Positions 33,719 to 45,481 are shown, numbered from the stretch's first letter. The stretch: 64,000 nucleotides of DNA from Heloderma charlesbogerti (GCA_026122225.1 JANEZZ010002763.1:248001-312000); one strand, 5' to 3'. Notes: generated from the sequence alone by a model not told the origin. Numbers and translations: made by a program.

Positions 33719-34055
33719 TAAAAGGTAAAGGTGTCCCCAACCAGTCGTGTCCGACTCTAGGGTGCGGTGCTCATCCCCGTTTCTAAGCCGAAGAGCCAGC
33801 GCTGTCCGAAGACGCTTCCGTGGTCATGTGGCCGGCATGACTGAACACCGAGGTGCACGGAACGCTGTTACCTTTCCCGCCGAGGCGGTACCTATTTATC
33901 TACTTGCAATTTCTTGCTTTCGAACTGCTAGGTTGGCAGAAGCTGGGACTGAAGACGGGAGCTCACTCCGTCACGCAGCACTCGGGTCTCGAACTGCTGA
34001 CCTGCCGACTTTCCAGTCTGCAGTTCAGCGTCTTAACCACTAAGCCACCGCGGCC
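33719..34055 (-). mobile_element. Sauria SINE, full length
   Basis: On the minus strand: tRNA-like head (GTGGCTTAAGACG-like, reverse of CGTCTTAACCACTAAGCCAC), then the body with GCCGGCCACATGACCACGG and AGCGCTGGCTCTTCGGC, and the BovB-like tail GAGTCGGACACGACTGGTTG ending in CTTTACCTTTTA. ATCAGG repeats on both sides (33713-33718, 34056-34061) as the target duplication inside the CR1. Confidence 0.93.
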
Positions 34056-34129
34056 ATCAGGACCAGTAGCTATTGAGGGCCTTCTCCTCCATGAATTAGT
34101 CTAATCCCCTTTTAAAGCCTTCCAACTAT

Positions 34130-34385
34130 TGTCCATCAACTATTAGCATCTGGACAGCAGCCTGAACAGGCAAGCACATAGGTCACCTTGTCACAGTCTT
34201 CCACACACTATGGTGAGATGTCCTGCATTTCTATTTAAATTCTAATAATTATTTCTAAATTGGCATTTATATGTATAAACTGGCATATGCTAATTTTCTG
34301 CAAATCTGTTCCCTCTTGTCCTTTGGGGGTGTGTGTGTAATGTATTTCCTCTTTTTTTGGTGATTCATAGGTAGCCACCCTACCC
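34130..34385 (+). mobile_element. Copy 2 of the 320-bp TIR family, 5' part lost
   Basis: AACAGGCAAGCACATAGGTC, CATATGCTAATTTTCTGC and the end GATTCATAGGTAGCCACCCT. Confidence 0.7.
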
Positions 34386-34437
34386 TGAAACAGAGGACCA
34401 CTTCATATCAGACGCTGTTATGGATGCTGGGAGACAA

Positions 34438-34506
34438 TTCATAGAATCATAAAATAGTATCATAGAATAGTGGGGTTGGAAGGGGCCTACAAGACCATTG
34501 AGTCCA
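34438..34506 (-). mobile_element. CR1 terminal fragment
   Basis: TTCATAGAATCATAAAATAG and GGGGTTGGAAGGGGCCTAC, the reverse complement of the CR1 ATTCTATGATTCTATG end. Confidence 0.75.
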
Positions 34507-36044
34507 CCACCACCCCGCACACACAACAATTATTTGTTAGGCTGACAGTCAGAAATGATTGGCTGATATTTCTTCAATGGATAGTTTAAGAAAATCACGC
34601 AGTGGTTCAACTGAAGAACATGAATGTGCCCGGCTGGCCTGGAGTCTAGCCTTCCAAAGGATGTCGCCCTTGAGAGATCGAAGCAGGGCCTGAGAGCCAG
34701 TGTTGAAGTTTGAATTAGGAGGGAGGAAGAGAGAGACAGGAATTTCCAGTTCAATTAGCCAGAAACTGCAGTACTGATGGGGGAGGAGGCAGGCCAGGAT
34801 GGGAGGAAGATGGTCTACACAAGTTGTTCTCTGGCAATTTGATGCAGAAAGTTAATAAACTAACAAACAAAGTAGGCAAGTACACAAATATTAATGCGGC
34901 ACTTACAAAAATAATTAAAAGACGAAAGCAAACAGTGCACCTCTAAGCATGGGAGAAGGGCAAGGTTGACAGCTGAAGTTTGCACATCTATGCATTTCTG
35001 CTGTGCAGCTGGGATCATTTCACAGCTGCACTATATGCCCTGAACTCTTTTTGTATTACAGCTGTCTTCACCTGTCTTTTGTTCTCTGTGAGGCCTTTTG
35101 GAGCTCAAACCATAGCCCACCAACCTGACAGATGGCTCTTCTTTTCCCCCTTCATATGGACTGAAGGCCTCCCCTCGCACCTACAGATGATGCTGACAGA
35201 AAACTGAAACTTCCACCGTGGTGGGAAGATCAAGCCAAAGCACGTTTACTCTGCTTGTTCTTGGCCAAGTCTGGGTACCAAGGGTCTCGTCACATGACAG
35301 ATATGCCAGGGGTTCCAGCTTCTTGTCCAAACAGCTGTGGGAGATTGTGGTGGAGGGAGGCATCCAGGGTATCCAGTTTTCCTTTCAGAGGCCTCTGGAG
35401 TTCTCCATCTGTTGCTTTTTGCCCATCTATTACTTCAGCCTAATTCCTGCTGTCTGGCACAGAGAAAAAGCAGAAGACAAGGAACTCTGGTGCTGTCAGA
35501 CCCAATCCAACCCAGCTAGCTCTTTTAGCCAGATGAGGGGGCGGTGTGTGTGTGATCTGGGTTTCATCCCATACTGCAGCACCAGGGACCATCTGCCAAT
35601 GCTCCCCAGATAAATAAATTGGTGTTTGAAGAGGATCCTCACATGGATCAGAATACAGAGGCCAGTGGTGTAGTGGAGGCAGGGCTTGCAGGGATGCAGC
35701 CCCAGCACTTTTTCATTAGCCGGGACTCTGATGTCATCTGCCACCCCCCTCAGAATGCCCTGTTCCCTCTGAGCTTAGCTGTCATCCTCACTGCAGCTGT
35801 GGGGGGAATGAATTTTCCAAGCAACAATATACTGTTCCATGTTGGAATGCAAAGTATTTGGGATGACTTGGTCTGGAATGGGCAATTAAGACCTCTTCGC
35901 TTTACCAAAGATGTGCACCTGGTGGAGATGAAAATTCCTAGACCTGGTTTGTTGATATGGATCGACACAACTGCCTGAAATTTTTGGACTGCCCTTCGAG
36001 ACTGTCACAGTGAGCTCCTGCATTTCCAAATTTACCACTACACC

Positions 36045-36079
<35 letters not shown>

Positions 36080-36817
36080 TTCAATCCAGCTGGGTGTGTG
36101 GACGTTTCTGCTGGAGGGGGAGGGGGGATAATGAAGGCACTTAGGGAAGGCTAATGGGTAATGTGGGGGCACTAAGGGAGCGTGCAAGGGGGCTGTTTAA
36201 ATGAGAAGGGATCTGCCCATGCAGGCTGAGTTGAGAAGGTGAAGCTTCCACAGAGTATCATATTTTGAAAACGTAAAATGTTTGTGAGTGAGTGAGTGGG
36301 TGAAAAAGATTTTAACACCCCTGCATTTTTTCTCAGCCGTCCAAATGCCCCGGCCTTACTCTCAGCTGCTCTGCTTTGGGATCCCAGTTGAAGGCTGCAT
36401 ATCTTACAAGGTTGTACAATCTTAGAAGGGGGCGTGGCTGTGAGGGGGCGTGGCTGTGACTGCCAGGGAGGGACCCTGCGCTTCTGAATTTGCCACTACA
36501 GTACTGATAGAGGCAGGGAGCCCAAGTGCACCTCACCCTGCTCAGTCTGCTTTTCAGTCAGTCTTTGTTGTGTCCCTCAGGTTCTCTAAATGAGGCCATG
36601 GGTACTTGGAGGCAAGAGCGGAATTCCAGCTCAAGAAGAAGGTAGCACCCGCCCGCCCCCCTCATGAGCCATCATTCGGAGTTAAGCACCACGTGTTAAG
36701 GCCAAGAGGGGAGACAACAAATGTACAACAAAAAATGTAAAGCATTCTGGAGCCTGCTGTAGTCTATTTAATACGGTGTGAAGAAGGAGAAGGAGAAGGA
36801 GAAGAAGAAGAAGAAGA
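34507..36817. other. Intergenic; simple repeats only
   Basis: (TG)n at 36049-36078, a doubled GGGGGCGTGGCTGTGA at 36428-36459, and (AAG)n at 36783-36816. No exon recognised. Confidence 0.5.
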
Positions 36818-37262
36818 TTTTAATACATTTATATACAGCCCAATAGCCAAAGCTCTCTGGGCAGTTTACAAAAGATTAAAACCTTAAAAGCACAATAATG
36901 TGAAAGCCATTTCCGTACAAAAAACAATTTTAAACAATCAGCAATAAAAATCCCAGGGCCAGTTTTGCCTGGAAGTTGAATCATAGAATCACAGAATCAT
37001 AGGGTTGGAAGGGGCCTACAAGACCATCGAGTCCAACCTCCTGCTCAGTGCAGGAAGCCCAATTCCCAGGCAGTCTCCCATCCAAGTACTAACCAGAGCT
37101 GACCCTGCTTTGCTTCTGAGATCAGACGAGATCAGGCAATCTGGCACCAAAAGCATGACAGGGTTGGTGCCAGGTGGACCTCAGTGGGAAGTATGTTCCT
37201 TAATGGGTGGGGACACCACCAAAAAGGCCCTCTCCCTTGTTGTGATCCTCCGAACCTCCCTC
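36818..37262 (-). mobile_element. L2-like LINE 3' end, split by a 5S/CR1 SINE
   Basis: CCCAATAGCCAAAGCTCTCT tail and CAATAAAAATCCCAGGGCCA, matching 1118-1420 and 62568-62985. The element continues after the insertion (GTTGGTGCCAGGTGGACC). Confidence 0.8.
36979..37138 (-). mobile_element. 5S rRNA-derived sequence joined to a CR1 3' tail (chimeric SINE)
   Basis: On the minus strand 37138-37061 reads 5S rRNA: GCCTGATCTCGTCTGATCTC, AGCAGGGTCAGC, TTAGTACTTGGATGGGAGAC, GCCTGGGAA; this spans the internal pol III promoter boxes. It runs straight into a CR1 end (GTTGGACTCGATGGTCTTGT ... CTATGATTCTGTGATTCTAT). The first ~25 bases of 5S are missing. It is a retroposon, not a working 5S gene. Confidence 0.85.
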
Positions 37263-38025
37263 TGAACTAATAATAATACTACTACTAATAATAATAATAA
37301 ATTGAGGGCAGTATCCAGTACTGCTACTGCGCTTCCACTTGATCTGTTGCACAAGCAGAACCCACTGTTTGCACATCAGAAAGCTAGTGCTTCTATTGGA
37401 CACTGCAATGTCTCTTTAACAACGGATTGTCTAATTCGGCTAATTGCTGACAGTGCAATGCAGCTAATGCTTCTTTTAAACATAAGTTTTAGCAATGTCC
37501 AGTACTTGTTTCGTTTGGGGAGGAGGTTTTTACACAGATATTAATATTCATGAAGCAGGTAAATAATTGAAAAGAGCATCTTTAATACTCACTGATGTGC
37601 ATGGTCTTTTAAATTATTTACCTACCTCATGGAAATTGACAAATGGTCAGCGCACCCTTTTGACAAGCGAAAAGACTGATATTGCAACACTTGGAGGATA
37701 AATATTCACCTCCTATAATGCAACAGATTGAGGGCCTTACAAATGCTTTCAATATTTGAATGGGTGGCATATAGACGCCACCTTCAAATGGATACTGTAA
37801 TATTTCGTCCACTTTTGTTGAAGCCTATGTATAATTGCTAGAAAGTTGTATGTATTCATTGCTATGGATATATACAAATCCATGTACGTATATTTTTTTT
37901 AAAGGGGGGGGAAATAGAGTTTTGTGGATGCCCATAGGCACCATGTTGGGGACCCCTGCTTTAAAAGGTGTTTATCACGTCCCTTTTGGATTTAAAAGTG
38001 TTTCTCTCCCTTCCTAGAAACAATC
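37263..38025. other. Mostly unassigned; (TAA)n and a hAT end
   Basis: (TAA/TAC)n at 37267-37301. 37905-37962 (GGCACCATGTTGGGGACCCC) resembles one end of a hAT MITE like that in TRAPPC3 intron 3. Confidence 0.5.
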
Positions 38026-38237
38026 GCGTGTATTTATTTCATTTTAGTTCTGCCATTCCTCCAAGGAGTTCAGGGCAGTGTATGTGGTCCTCCCTGCCCC
38101 TTCATCCTCACAACAACCTGTGAGGTCATGTTAGGATGAGAGAGAGAGAGCGAGAGAGAGAGACAGCCTGGCTCAGGGTCACCTAGTAAGTTTCATGGCC
38201 GAGTTGAAATATGAACCTTGATCTCACCACGCCTAGT
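38026..38237 (-). mobile_element. tRNA-derived SINE
   Basis: Minus-strand copy: CATCCTCACAACAACCTGTG, AGTTTCATGGCCGAGTTGAA. A (GA)n run (38139-38162) has expanded inside it. Confidence 0.72.
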
Positions 38238-38385
38238 CCAACCCAGGGATGGGGAACTCTACCTCTCCAAATGTTGATGGACTCCAATTCTCATCAGCCC
38301 TGGCTAGCATGGCCAATGGTCAGGGATTGTGGGAGCTATAGTCCAACATCTGGAGGACTGGAGGTTCCCCATCCCTGCTGTAACT
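38238..38385. mobile_element. Foldback MITE
   Basis: CAGGGATGGGGAACTCTACC and GGTTCCCCATCCCTGCTG form the ends; arms CAAATGTTGATGGACTCC / GTCCAACATCTGGAGG. Confidence 0.82.
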
Positions 38386-38394
38386 ATGACACTC

Positions 38395-38732
38395 GCTGTG
38401 GGGCTTGTTTTCATGATCACGGAGGGGGAAATAAGCCATGGTGGTTGCATCCCCAGGGGAACTGCATCATTACCTTCACTGGTGCGGCTTGTTGTTTCAT
38501 GCGAACCGGCAAGGGTGGCTTGTTGCCGTGGTTCATAATAGCCCATGGGTTCTGGGTGGCTTGTTAACCACATCAAGAAGCCACCCTTGCTGGGTTTGCA
38601 CAACATGGCAAGCCATGCCGGTGAGGGTAATTATGCAAATCCCCCCCGCCAGGCACATGACCAGTATGAGTGCCAGGGGAAAGAAACCACTGTGGCTTAT
38701 TTTCCCCCTCTGTGATCATGCAAACCCAACTG
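38395..38732. mobile_element. Long-arm foldback element
   Basis: Arms of roughly 80 bp or more: TCATGATCACGGAGGGGGAA with ATAAGCCATGGTGG, against CCACTGTGGCTTATTTTCCC with CCTCTGTGATCATGCA. The centre is GGTGGCTTGTTAACCACATC. No coding part. Confidence 0.78.
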
Positions 38733-40999
38733 GTTTTTATATTTGGCAGGCTGCACATGCAGAAATTGAGTCAACACAGCAATTGCTTGCAATCATACTC
38801 CCAACATCTGCAGTTACTCCAAAGATGGGGCCAAATTTGGTCCTGTATTTCAGCCAAAATCATTCCATCATAACTAGGATCGCTTTCCAAATGAAGAGTG
38901 GAAGCCAGAATGTATAGACATCATTTGTATTTAATGCATATGACATAATCCCCCAAGTTGACAATCACGGTTTCAGTTTCTAGCGAAGACTTGGATTTTA
39001 TCCTGCTTGAGTAAAAAAGATTATCCTCAAATCAGTATTTTTTTGGACCATGGATTGGCATCTGGAGTGTGAGTGATGATGGTCTACATGTTCAGAGCCG
39101 ATACCTACTAGGAGGAGAATTCACATTTGAACAGATGAAGAAAAAAGCATTGTTTATGTAATCCTTGGAGAGGGAGGGAGATAATGGTTTTTTTTGGGAG
39201 GGGGGTTCAGCGAGTTGAAAATAGAATGATAGTTCTACATTTGTACATGGTGTTTACACTCCTTTTCCTATTCTAGTCAAAAAGGTTTTGTAGGTTTTTG
39301 AAACTGTAGAAAACCATGCCAGTCCTCTTTGACAAGATTCAACATTGGAACAAAATAAATTAGTATGTGCATCAAGGTCAGCAGTGTCTTCCTTGTACCA
39401 CCCTCATTTCTCCTTTTAAAAAACTGGGCCTGTCTACATTTACAAAGTTAAGCCCAGCATGAAACCTGTTTAACTGTTGTTGCTTCCCACAAAGAACTTT
39501 GGGAGCTGTAGTTTTGTGAGAGTGCTGCAAATTTTTTGTTGGACAGTCCTCAACCCAACACAAAACTACCGCACCCAGTTTTCTTAGTTGGGTGTTAGAA
39601 CAGTTATACATAGTGTAGAGGAAATGCACCGGAAGACCATTGTATTTCAAGGAGATAGGAGAGTAGCATGCCACAATTGTTCCTTCCATGCCTGAATCTC
39701 CTGGAGAACCTTAAAAACTTGGCCCCTTTAAGAGCTCTCAAGCCTCAAGGCTGGAGGCTTTGCTTTCCAAGGACAGTTGTCTGCTTGGGAGAGTACATCC
39801 TTGTATCAATTAGGTTGGCCACTGTCCACTCACTTTAGCTTATTTTGGGGGTGGTACAAGAATGTATGAACATCATGAGACCTGAGAATCCGACCATCAC
39901 CCCAGGTGTGATTAATTAGGGTGTTCCTCAAGCCTACACAGAGCAAAAGGAGAACCAGAGACTTGCCCACAGCGAGCTTCAACGCAGACCTGGACCATGG
40001 AGGAGCTGTATGCCAGCCGTTTGACTGGGGTCTTTCTGTTGCCGTTTACCTGGAGCTCCCGACAACTGAATGGGGAAGTAAGCAATCTTGCTCAGTGTCA
40101 GTGTTTTATGTTTCTCTACATCATTTTGCCTGCTCTTTGATAAAACTCTTGACTCCTATCCACTTGTGTGTTTATTGCTTCTGAATCCTAAAACCTTTGC
40201 CTCTTGGCAAAACACATAGCTAAAACTGGATTAAATGTACAGGGTAGATGTGATCTTTTGTCTTTTTAAAAGATATATTTTTATTGAGTTTTAATCACAT
40301 GTTTTCAGTGTAATCAATGAGCACATAAAGTATTCTAACAAAACACAAACATTACATAGCAAATCCAATTACAGTCAACAGGGATTACATGAGTTTCAAT
40401 GTATTAATAACTTTATATTTAGCCACAGAAGTTCTTCAGGGGTTTAAGATTCAGTTGTAATTATCTGAATGTATCTTTCCCTATCTGTCCATGGCATGGT
40501 GGTGGTTTTCTCTGGGAACCTTGTTTGTTAATAAAGTCAATTAATATATACCAGAACTATGGCAGGTGTCAGATTCTTTTTGTTGTCTTTGTGCCCTTAT
40601 CTGTTTAGTCATGCTCTTTTGTCTTCTCAGCCAGAAAGAATCGAGGAGGAAGAAAACTCATCAAAAGGGAAAGGGGGTTACGCAGAGGTCCCCATTTGAC
40701 AAAAGTCCTGCAGATGCTACCTTACACTCCCAAATGTAATGATCCTTGTTTTAAAATTTCTCCTTTTTGTTTTACTAATCTTCAGTGTAGCACTTTTCAG
40801 AATACAGAATGCTTTGCAAATCTTGTTCCTTATCCTCACAGAAATGCTATAGGAGAGAGTAGTTCCAAAACAGCAACAGCGTGTTTCACTCAGGACTAGA
40901 GTGAAGAGGGATCGGTCACTGCTGTGTCTCCTGAAGCCCATTGCATATTGGACCAGCACATTAAGGCTGCAGTCTTGAGCATGATTACTTACTTACTTA
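38733..40999. other. Intergenic, nothing recognised
   Basis: About 2.3 kb. Part of 40260-40450 has the look of an old LINE end (TTTTTATTGAGTTTTAATC), but I cannot name it. Confidence 0.4.
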
Positions 41000-41118
41000 C
41001 CTACTTTATTTATTTATTACATGTATATATTCGACTCTTTCTCCAAGGAGCTCAAGTGGCATACAGGTTTCTCCTCTCCCTATTTTATCCTCACAACAAC
41101 CCTTTGAGGTAGGTTAGT
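41000..41118 (-). mobile_element. tRNA-derived SINE tail fragment
   Basis: CTTTATTTATTTATTACATG and TTATCCTCACAACAACCCT, in reverse orientation. Confidence 0.65.
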
Positions 41119-41129
41119 GCTCTTGGATC

Positions 41130-41560
41130 CATCTTTGTCGCTAGAGGTCTGGGTGACTTCAGTGGTTCGGAGCATAATAACCAGCTTCAGCTGGTGCACC
41201 AACTACACCCATCCCTGGAAAGGGATAGACTAGTTACTATGATCCATGTACTGGTAACCTCACAGATATGCTACTGTAATGCGCTGTATGTAGGCCTGCC
41301 CTTGAACCTGGTCCGGAAGCTGCAGCTAGTGCAGAATGCAACAGTTAGTATGCTCAGTGGAGCACCTAGATATACACATATTACACCTGTGTTAAAAGAA
41401 CTGCACTGGCTGCTTATTAGCTACCAAGCTGTGTTCAAGGTTTTGTTGTTGACCTATAAAGCCTTAAACAACTTGGAGCCAGGATACCTAGCTGACCGTC
41501 TTCCTTTATATATACCCAGTCAACCCCTGATATCTTCTGAGGGTTTTTTGTTTGTTTCAT
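41130..41560 (+). mobile_element. L2-like LINE, C-terminal RT remnant
   Basis: The frame 41194-41565 keeps YCNALYVGLP, KLQLVQNA, HITPVLKELHWL and FKVLLLTYKALNNL, the C-terminal motif chain of L2-type reverse transcriptases. Confidence 0.85.
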
Positions 41561-41771
41561 TTTGAGGAATGTATTACTGTAATAGGGAATGATTTTTAGA
41601 ATATTTTGCAATGGCTTTCTCTTCTATCTAATGCTTTCTAGCTAATGTTTTCTTCAATATCTCAAAGAGGCATCTATACTGAGCCTTTGGCAGTATGCAC
41701 TTTATTCCCCTTCATGGATCACTGCCTTGTTGTGGCGAAGGTGCTTGTGTAACTCAGTGAAGCCATAGGCT

Positions 41772-42689
41772 ATGCTGTGCAGGGCCACCCAAGATGGACA
41801 GGTCATGACAGAGAGTTCTGACAAAATGTGGTCCACTGGAGAAGGAAATGGCAACCCACTCCAGTATTCTTGCCAAGAAAACCCCATGGAACGTATCACA
41901 AGGCTAAAAGAGATGACGCCGGAAGATGAGCCCCTCAGGTCGGAAGGTGTCCAATATACTACTGGGGAAGAGCAGAGGGTATTTCCAAGTAGCGCCAGAA
42001 AGACTGAAGCGGCTGGGCCAAAGCCGAAAGGACACTCAGCTGTGGATGCGTCTGGTGGTGAAAAGAAAATCCAATGCTGTAAAGAAAAATATTGTTTAGG
42101 AACCAGGAATGTCAGATCAATGAATCAAGGTAAGCTGGAGGTGGTCAAACATGAGATGGCAAGATTAAACATCGACATCTTGGGAATCAGCGAACTAAAA
42201 TGGACAAGCATGGGCAAATTAAATTCAGGTGACCATCATATCTACTACTGTGGGCAAGAATCCCTTAGAAGAAATGGAGTACCACTCATAGTCAACAAAA
42301 GGGTGGGAAAAGCAGTACTAGGGTACAATCTCAAAAATGATAGAATGATCTCAGTACGAATCCAAGGCAAACCATTCAACATCACAGTAATTCAAGTCTA
42401 TGCCCCAACCACTGAGGCCGAAGAAGCTGAGGTTGATCGGTTCTGTGAAGACCTACAACACCGTCTAGAACTAACACCAAAAAAAGATGTCCTTTTCATC
42501 ATAGGGCATTGGAATGCTAAAGTAGGAAGTCAAGAAATAACTGGGATAACAGGCAAGCATGGCCTTGGTGTACAAAATGAAGCAGGACAAAGGCTAATAG
42601 ACTTTTGCCAAGAGAACACACCGATCATAGCAAACACTCTTTTCCAACAGCACAAGAGGCGACTCTACACATGGACATCACCAGAATGA
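41772..42689 (+). pseudogene. BovB apurinic-like endonuclease domain, broken
   Basis: 305-codon frame. Motifs of the APE-type endonuclease are visible: TRNVRSM, a GISELKW block with the metal-binding Glu, and VIQVYAPT. The expected GDFNAKVG motif reads GHWNAKVG, so the catalytic Asp is His. The frame stops at TSPE because of a small deletion or shift at about 42680. The reverse-transcriptase part continues downstream in another frame. Confidence 0.88.
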
Positions 42690-42801
42690 TTATGTCCTTT
42701 GCAGCCAAAGTTGGAGAAGCTCTATAAAGTCAGTAAAAACAAGACCTGGAGCTGACTGTGGCTCAGATCATGAGCTGCTTCTTGCAAAATTTCAGCTTAA
42801 A

Positions 42802-44610
42802 TTGAAGAACGTAGGGAAAACCACTAAACTGTTCAGGTATGACCTAAATCATATCCCTTATGAATATACAGTGGAGGTGAGGAATAGATTTAAGGAATTA
42901 GACCTAATAGACAGAGTACCTGAGGAACTATGGACGGAGGTCTGTAACATTGTTCAGGAGGCAGCAACTCAATCTATCCCAAAGAAAAAGATATGCAAGA
43001 AAGCCAAGTGGCTGTCTGAGGAGGCTTTACTAGTAGCTGAGGAAAGAAGGGAAGCGAAAAGCAAGGGAGAAAGGGGAAGATATATCCAACTGAATGCAGA
43101 CTTCCAGAGAATAGCAAGGAGAGACAAGAAGGCCTTCTTAAATGAACAATGCAAAGAAATCGAGGAAAACAACAGAATGGGAAAGACTAGAGATCTTTTC
43201 AAGAAAATTGGAGATCTCAAGGGAACGTTTTGTGCAAAGACGGGCATGATAAAGGACAAAGAAGGCAGGGACCTAACAGAAGCAGAGGAGATTAAGAAGA
43301 GGTAGAAAGAATACACAGAAGAACTATACAGGAAAGCTCTGAATGTCCCTGATAGTCATGATACTGCGGTCACTGAACGTGAGCCGGACATCCTAGAGAG
43401 TGAAGTCAAGTGGGCCTTAGGAAGCATTACTAACAACAAAGCTAGCAGAGATGACAGTATTCCAGCTGAGCTATTTAAGATCCTAAAAGATGCTGCTGCT
43501 AAAGTGCTGCACTCAATATGCCAACAAATTTGGAACACTCAACAGTGGCCACAAGACTGGAAAAGGTCAGCTTACATTCCAATTCCAAAGAAGGGCAATG
43601 CCAAAGAGTGTTCAAACTACCATACAATTGCACTCATTTCACATGCCAGCAAGGTGATGCTCAAAATCCTACAAGCTAGGCTTCAGCAGTATGTGAACCG
43701 AGAACTACCGGAAGTACAAGCTGGGTTTCAAAGAGGCAGAGGAACTAGAGATCAAATCGCCAACATTCGCTGCATCATGGAGAAAGCAAGAGAATTCCAG
43801 AAAAATTTCTATTTCTGCTTCATTGACTATACTAAAGCCTTTGATTGTGTGGATCACAACAAACTGTGGCAAATTCTGAAAGAGATGGGAGTACCAGACC
43901 ACCTTACCTGTCTCCTGAGAAACCTGTACAAGGGTCTAGAAGCAACAGTAAGAACTGGACATGGAACAACCGAGTGGTTCAAAATTGGGAAAGGAGTACG
44001 ACAAGGCTGCATACTGTCACCCTGCTTATTTAACTTATATGCAGAGTACATCACGAGAAACGCAAGGTTGGATGAATCACAGGTCGGAATTAAGATCGCC
44101 GGGATAATTATCAACAACCTCAGATACGCAGACGATACCACCCTAATGGCAGAATGTGAAGAGGATCTAAAGAGCCTCTTGTGGAGGGTGAAAGAGGAGA
44201 GTGCAAAAGCTGGTTTGAAACTCAACATTAAAAAAACTAAGATCGCGGCATCTGGCCCCATCACTTCCTGGCATATAGAAGGGGAAGAAATGGAAGCAGT
44301 GACAGATTTTATTTTCTTGGGCTCCAAGATCACCGCAGACAGTGACTGTAGCCATGAAATTAAAAGACGCTTGCTCCTTGGGAGGAAAGCTATGGCAAAC
44401 CTAGATAGCATAGTAAGAAGCAGAGACATCACCTTGCCGACCAAGGTCCGTCTAATCAAAGCTATGGTTTTCCCAGTAGTAACGTATGGCTGTGAGAGCT
44501 GGACTATAAGGAAGGCTGTGCGCTGGAGAACTGATGCTTCGAACTGTGGTGCTGGAGAAGACTGTTACGAGTCCCCTGGACTGCAAGGAGGTCAATTCAG
44601 TCAATCCTAA
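42802..44610 (+). pseudogene. BovB reverse transcriptase domain, broken
   Basis: One frame interrupted by a TAG at 43303-43305. RT motifs seen in order: FIDYTKAFDCVDH (catalytic Asp), KGVRQGCILSP, and RYADDTTLM with the YADD active site. The following VTYGCESWTI segment is followed by a frameshift near 44520; the remaining C-terminal part (44634-44894) ends in the conserved 3' tail. Confidence 0.9.
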
Positions 44611-45283
44611 AGGAAATCAACCCTGACTGCTCATTGGAAGGACAGATACTGAAGCTGAAGCTCAAATTTTTTGGCCACCTAATGCGAAGAGAAAACTCCC
44701 TGGAAAAGACCCTGATGCTGGGAAAGACTGAAGGCAAAAGGAGAAGGGGACGGCAGAGGATGAGATGGCTAGATAGCATCACCGATGCAATGAACATAAA
44801 CTTGAGCACGCTCCGGGAGAGAGCGAAGGACAGGAAGGCCTGGCGTGCTATGGTCCATGGGGTCACGAAGAGTCGGACACAACTTAACGACTGAACAACA
44901 ATTTATTCAAATAGAAATGATTAATCGTCCGCCTTTTAATTGACCAGTTAATCAGCTAAGAATTCTTTAACTGGTCAGCAGCCATTGTTTTAAACAGCCC
45001 TTCCTGTGCCTCACCTCCTCCATGCAAAACATCTTGCAAAATAGCTCATCCTCCCATCCACACCATTGGCCCCTACGTATTTTAAATTTTTAAGACGCTT
45101 GTGTGTGGTTGTGCTCATTAATATCCCTTGAAATGCAAACATGTTGGCTAACTTATTCACTTTGCTGTAGAGGTCACTGCAGTAATATTTCTTGGCAGCT
45201 CTAGAGTATTTTAAATTAGGAAGTTTGTTATCTGGGTTGAATTTACAGTTTGTGAATGTTTAGGAAACAATCCACAATAGAAC

Positions 45284-45366
45284 CAGACTAAAGAGAATAG
45301 TCTGATTCTTTAGAACCAGACTAAAGAGAATAGTCTGATTCTTTAGAATCAGACTAAAGAGAATAG
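45284..45366. repeat. 2.5-copy 33-bp palindromic tandem repeat at the LINE 5' junction
   Basis: Units start at 45284, 45317 and 45350. Each contains CAGACTA-AAGAGAA-TAGTCTG, extending to 12-bp arms (AGAATCAGACTA / TAGTCTGATTCT) at the second boundary. The third unit runs into normal RTE sequence. Confidence 0.9.
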
Positions 45367-45481
45367 GGAAGACCCCCAGATCCGTTAGATATGAGCTCAC
45401 TAATATTCCTAATGAATATGCAGTGGAGGTGAAGAATAGATTTAAGGGACTAGATTAAGTAGATAGGATCCCGGAAGAACT

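Larger units (their letters stand above)
41708..44901 (+). mobile_element. Near-full-length BovB LINE (RTE clade), degenerate
   Basis: 3.2 kb, the usual BovB length. The 5' part carries the known block TGGAGAAGGAAATGGCAACC, and the 3' end the known GAAGAGTCGGACACAACTTA tail ending in AACAACA. TTTATTC flanks it on both sides (41701-41707 and 44902-44908), fitting a target-site duplication. Order is endonuclease then reverse transcriptase. The frame is broken by a frameshift after 42660, a TAG at 43303 and a frameshift near 44520, so it is dead. BovB is known in squamates and ruminants through horizontal transfer. Confidence 0.93.

Noticed and set aside
36979..37138. Working 5S rRNA gene
   Set aside because: The 5' part is missing, bases differ from 5S, and it is fused to a CR1 tail.
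45284..45366. CRISPR-like repeats
   Set aside because: Only 2.5 units with no spacers, in a vertebrate LINE junction.
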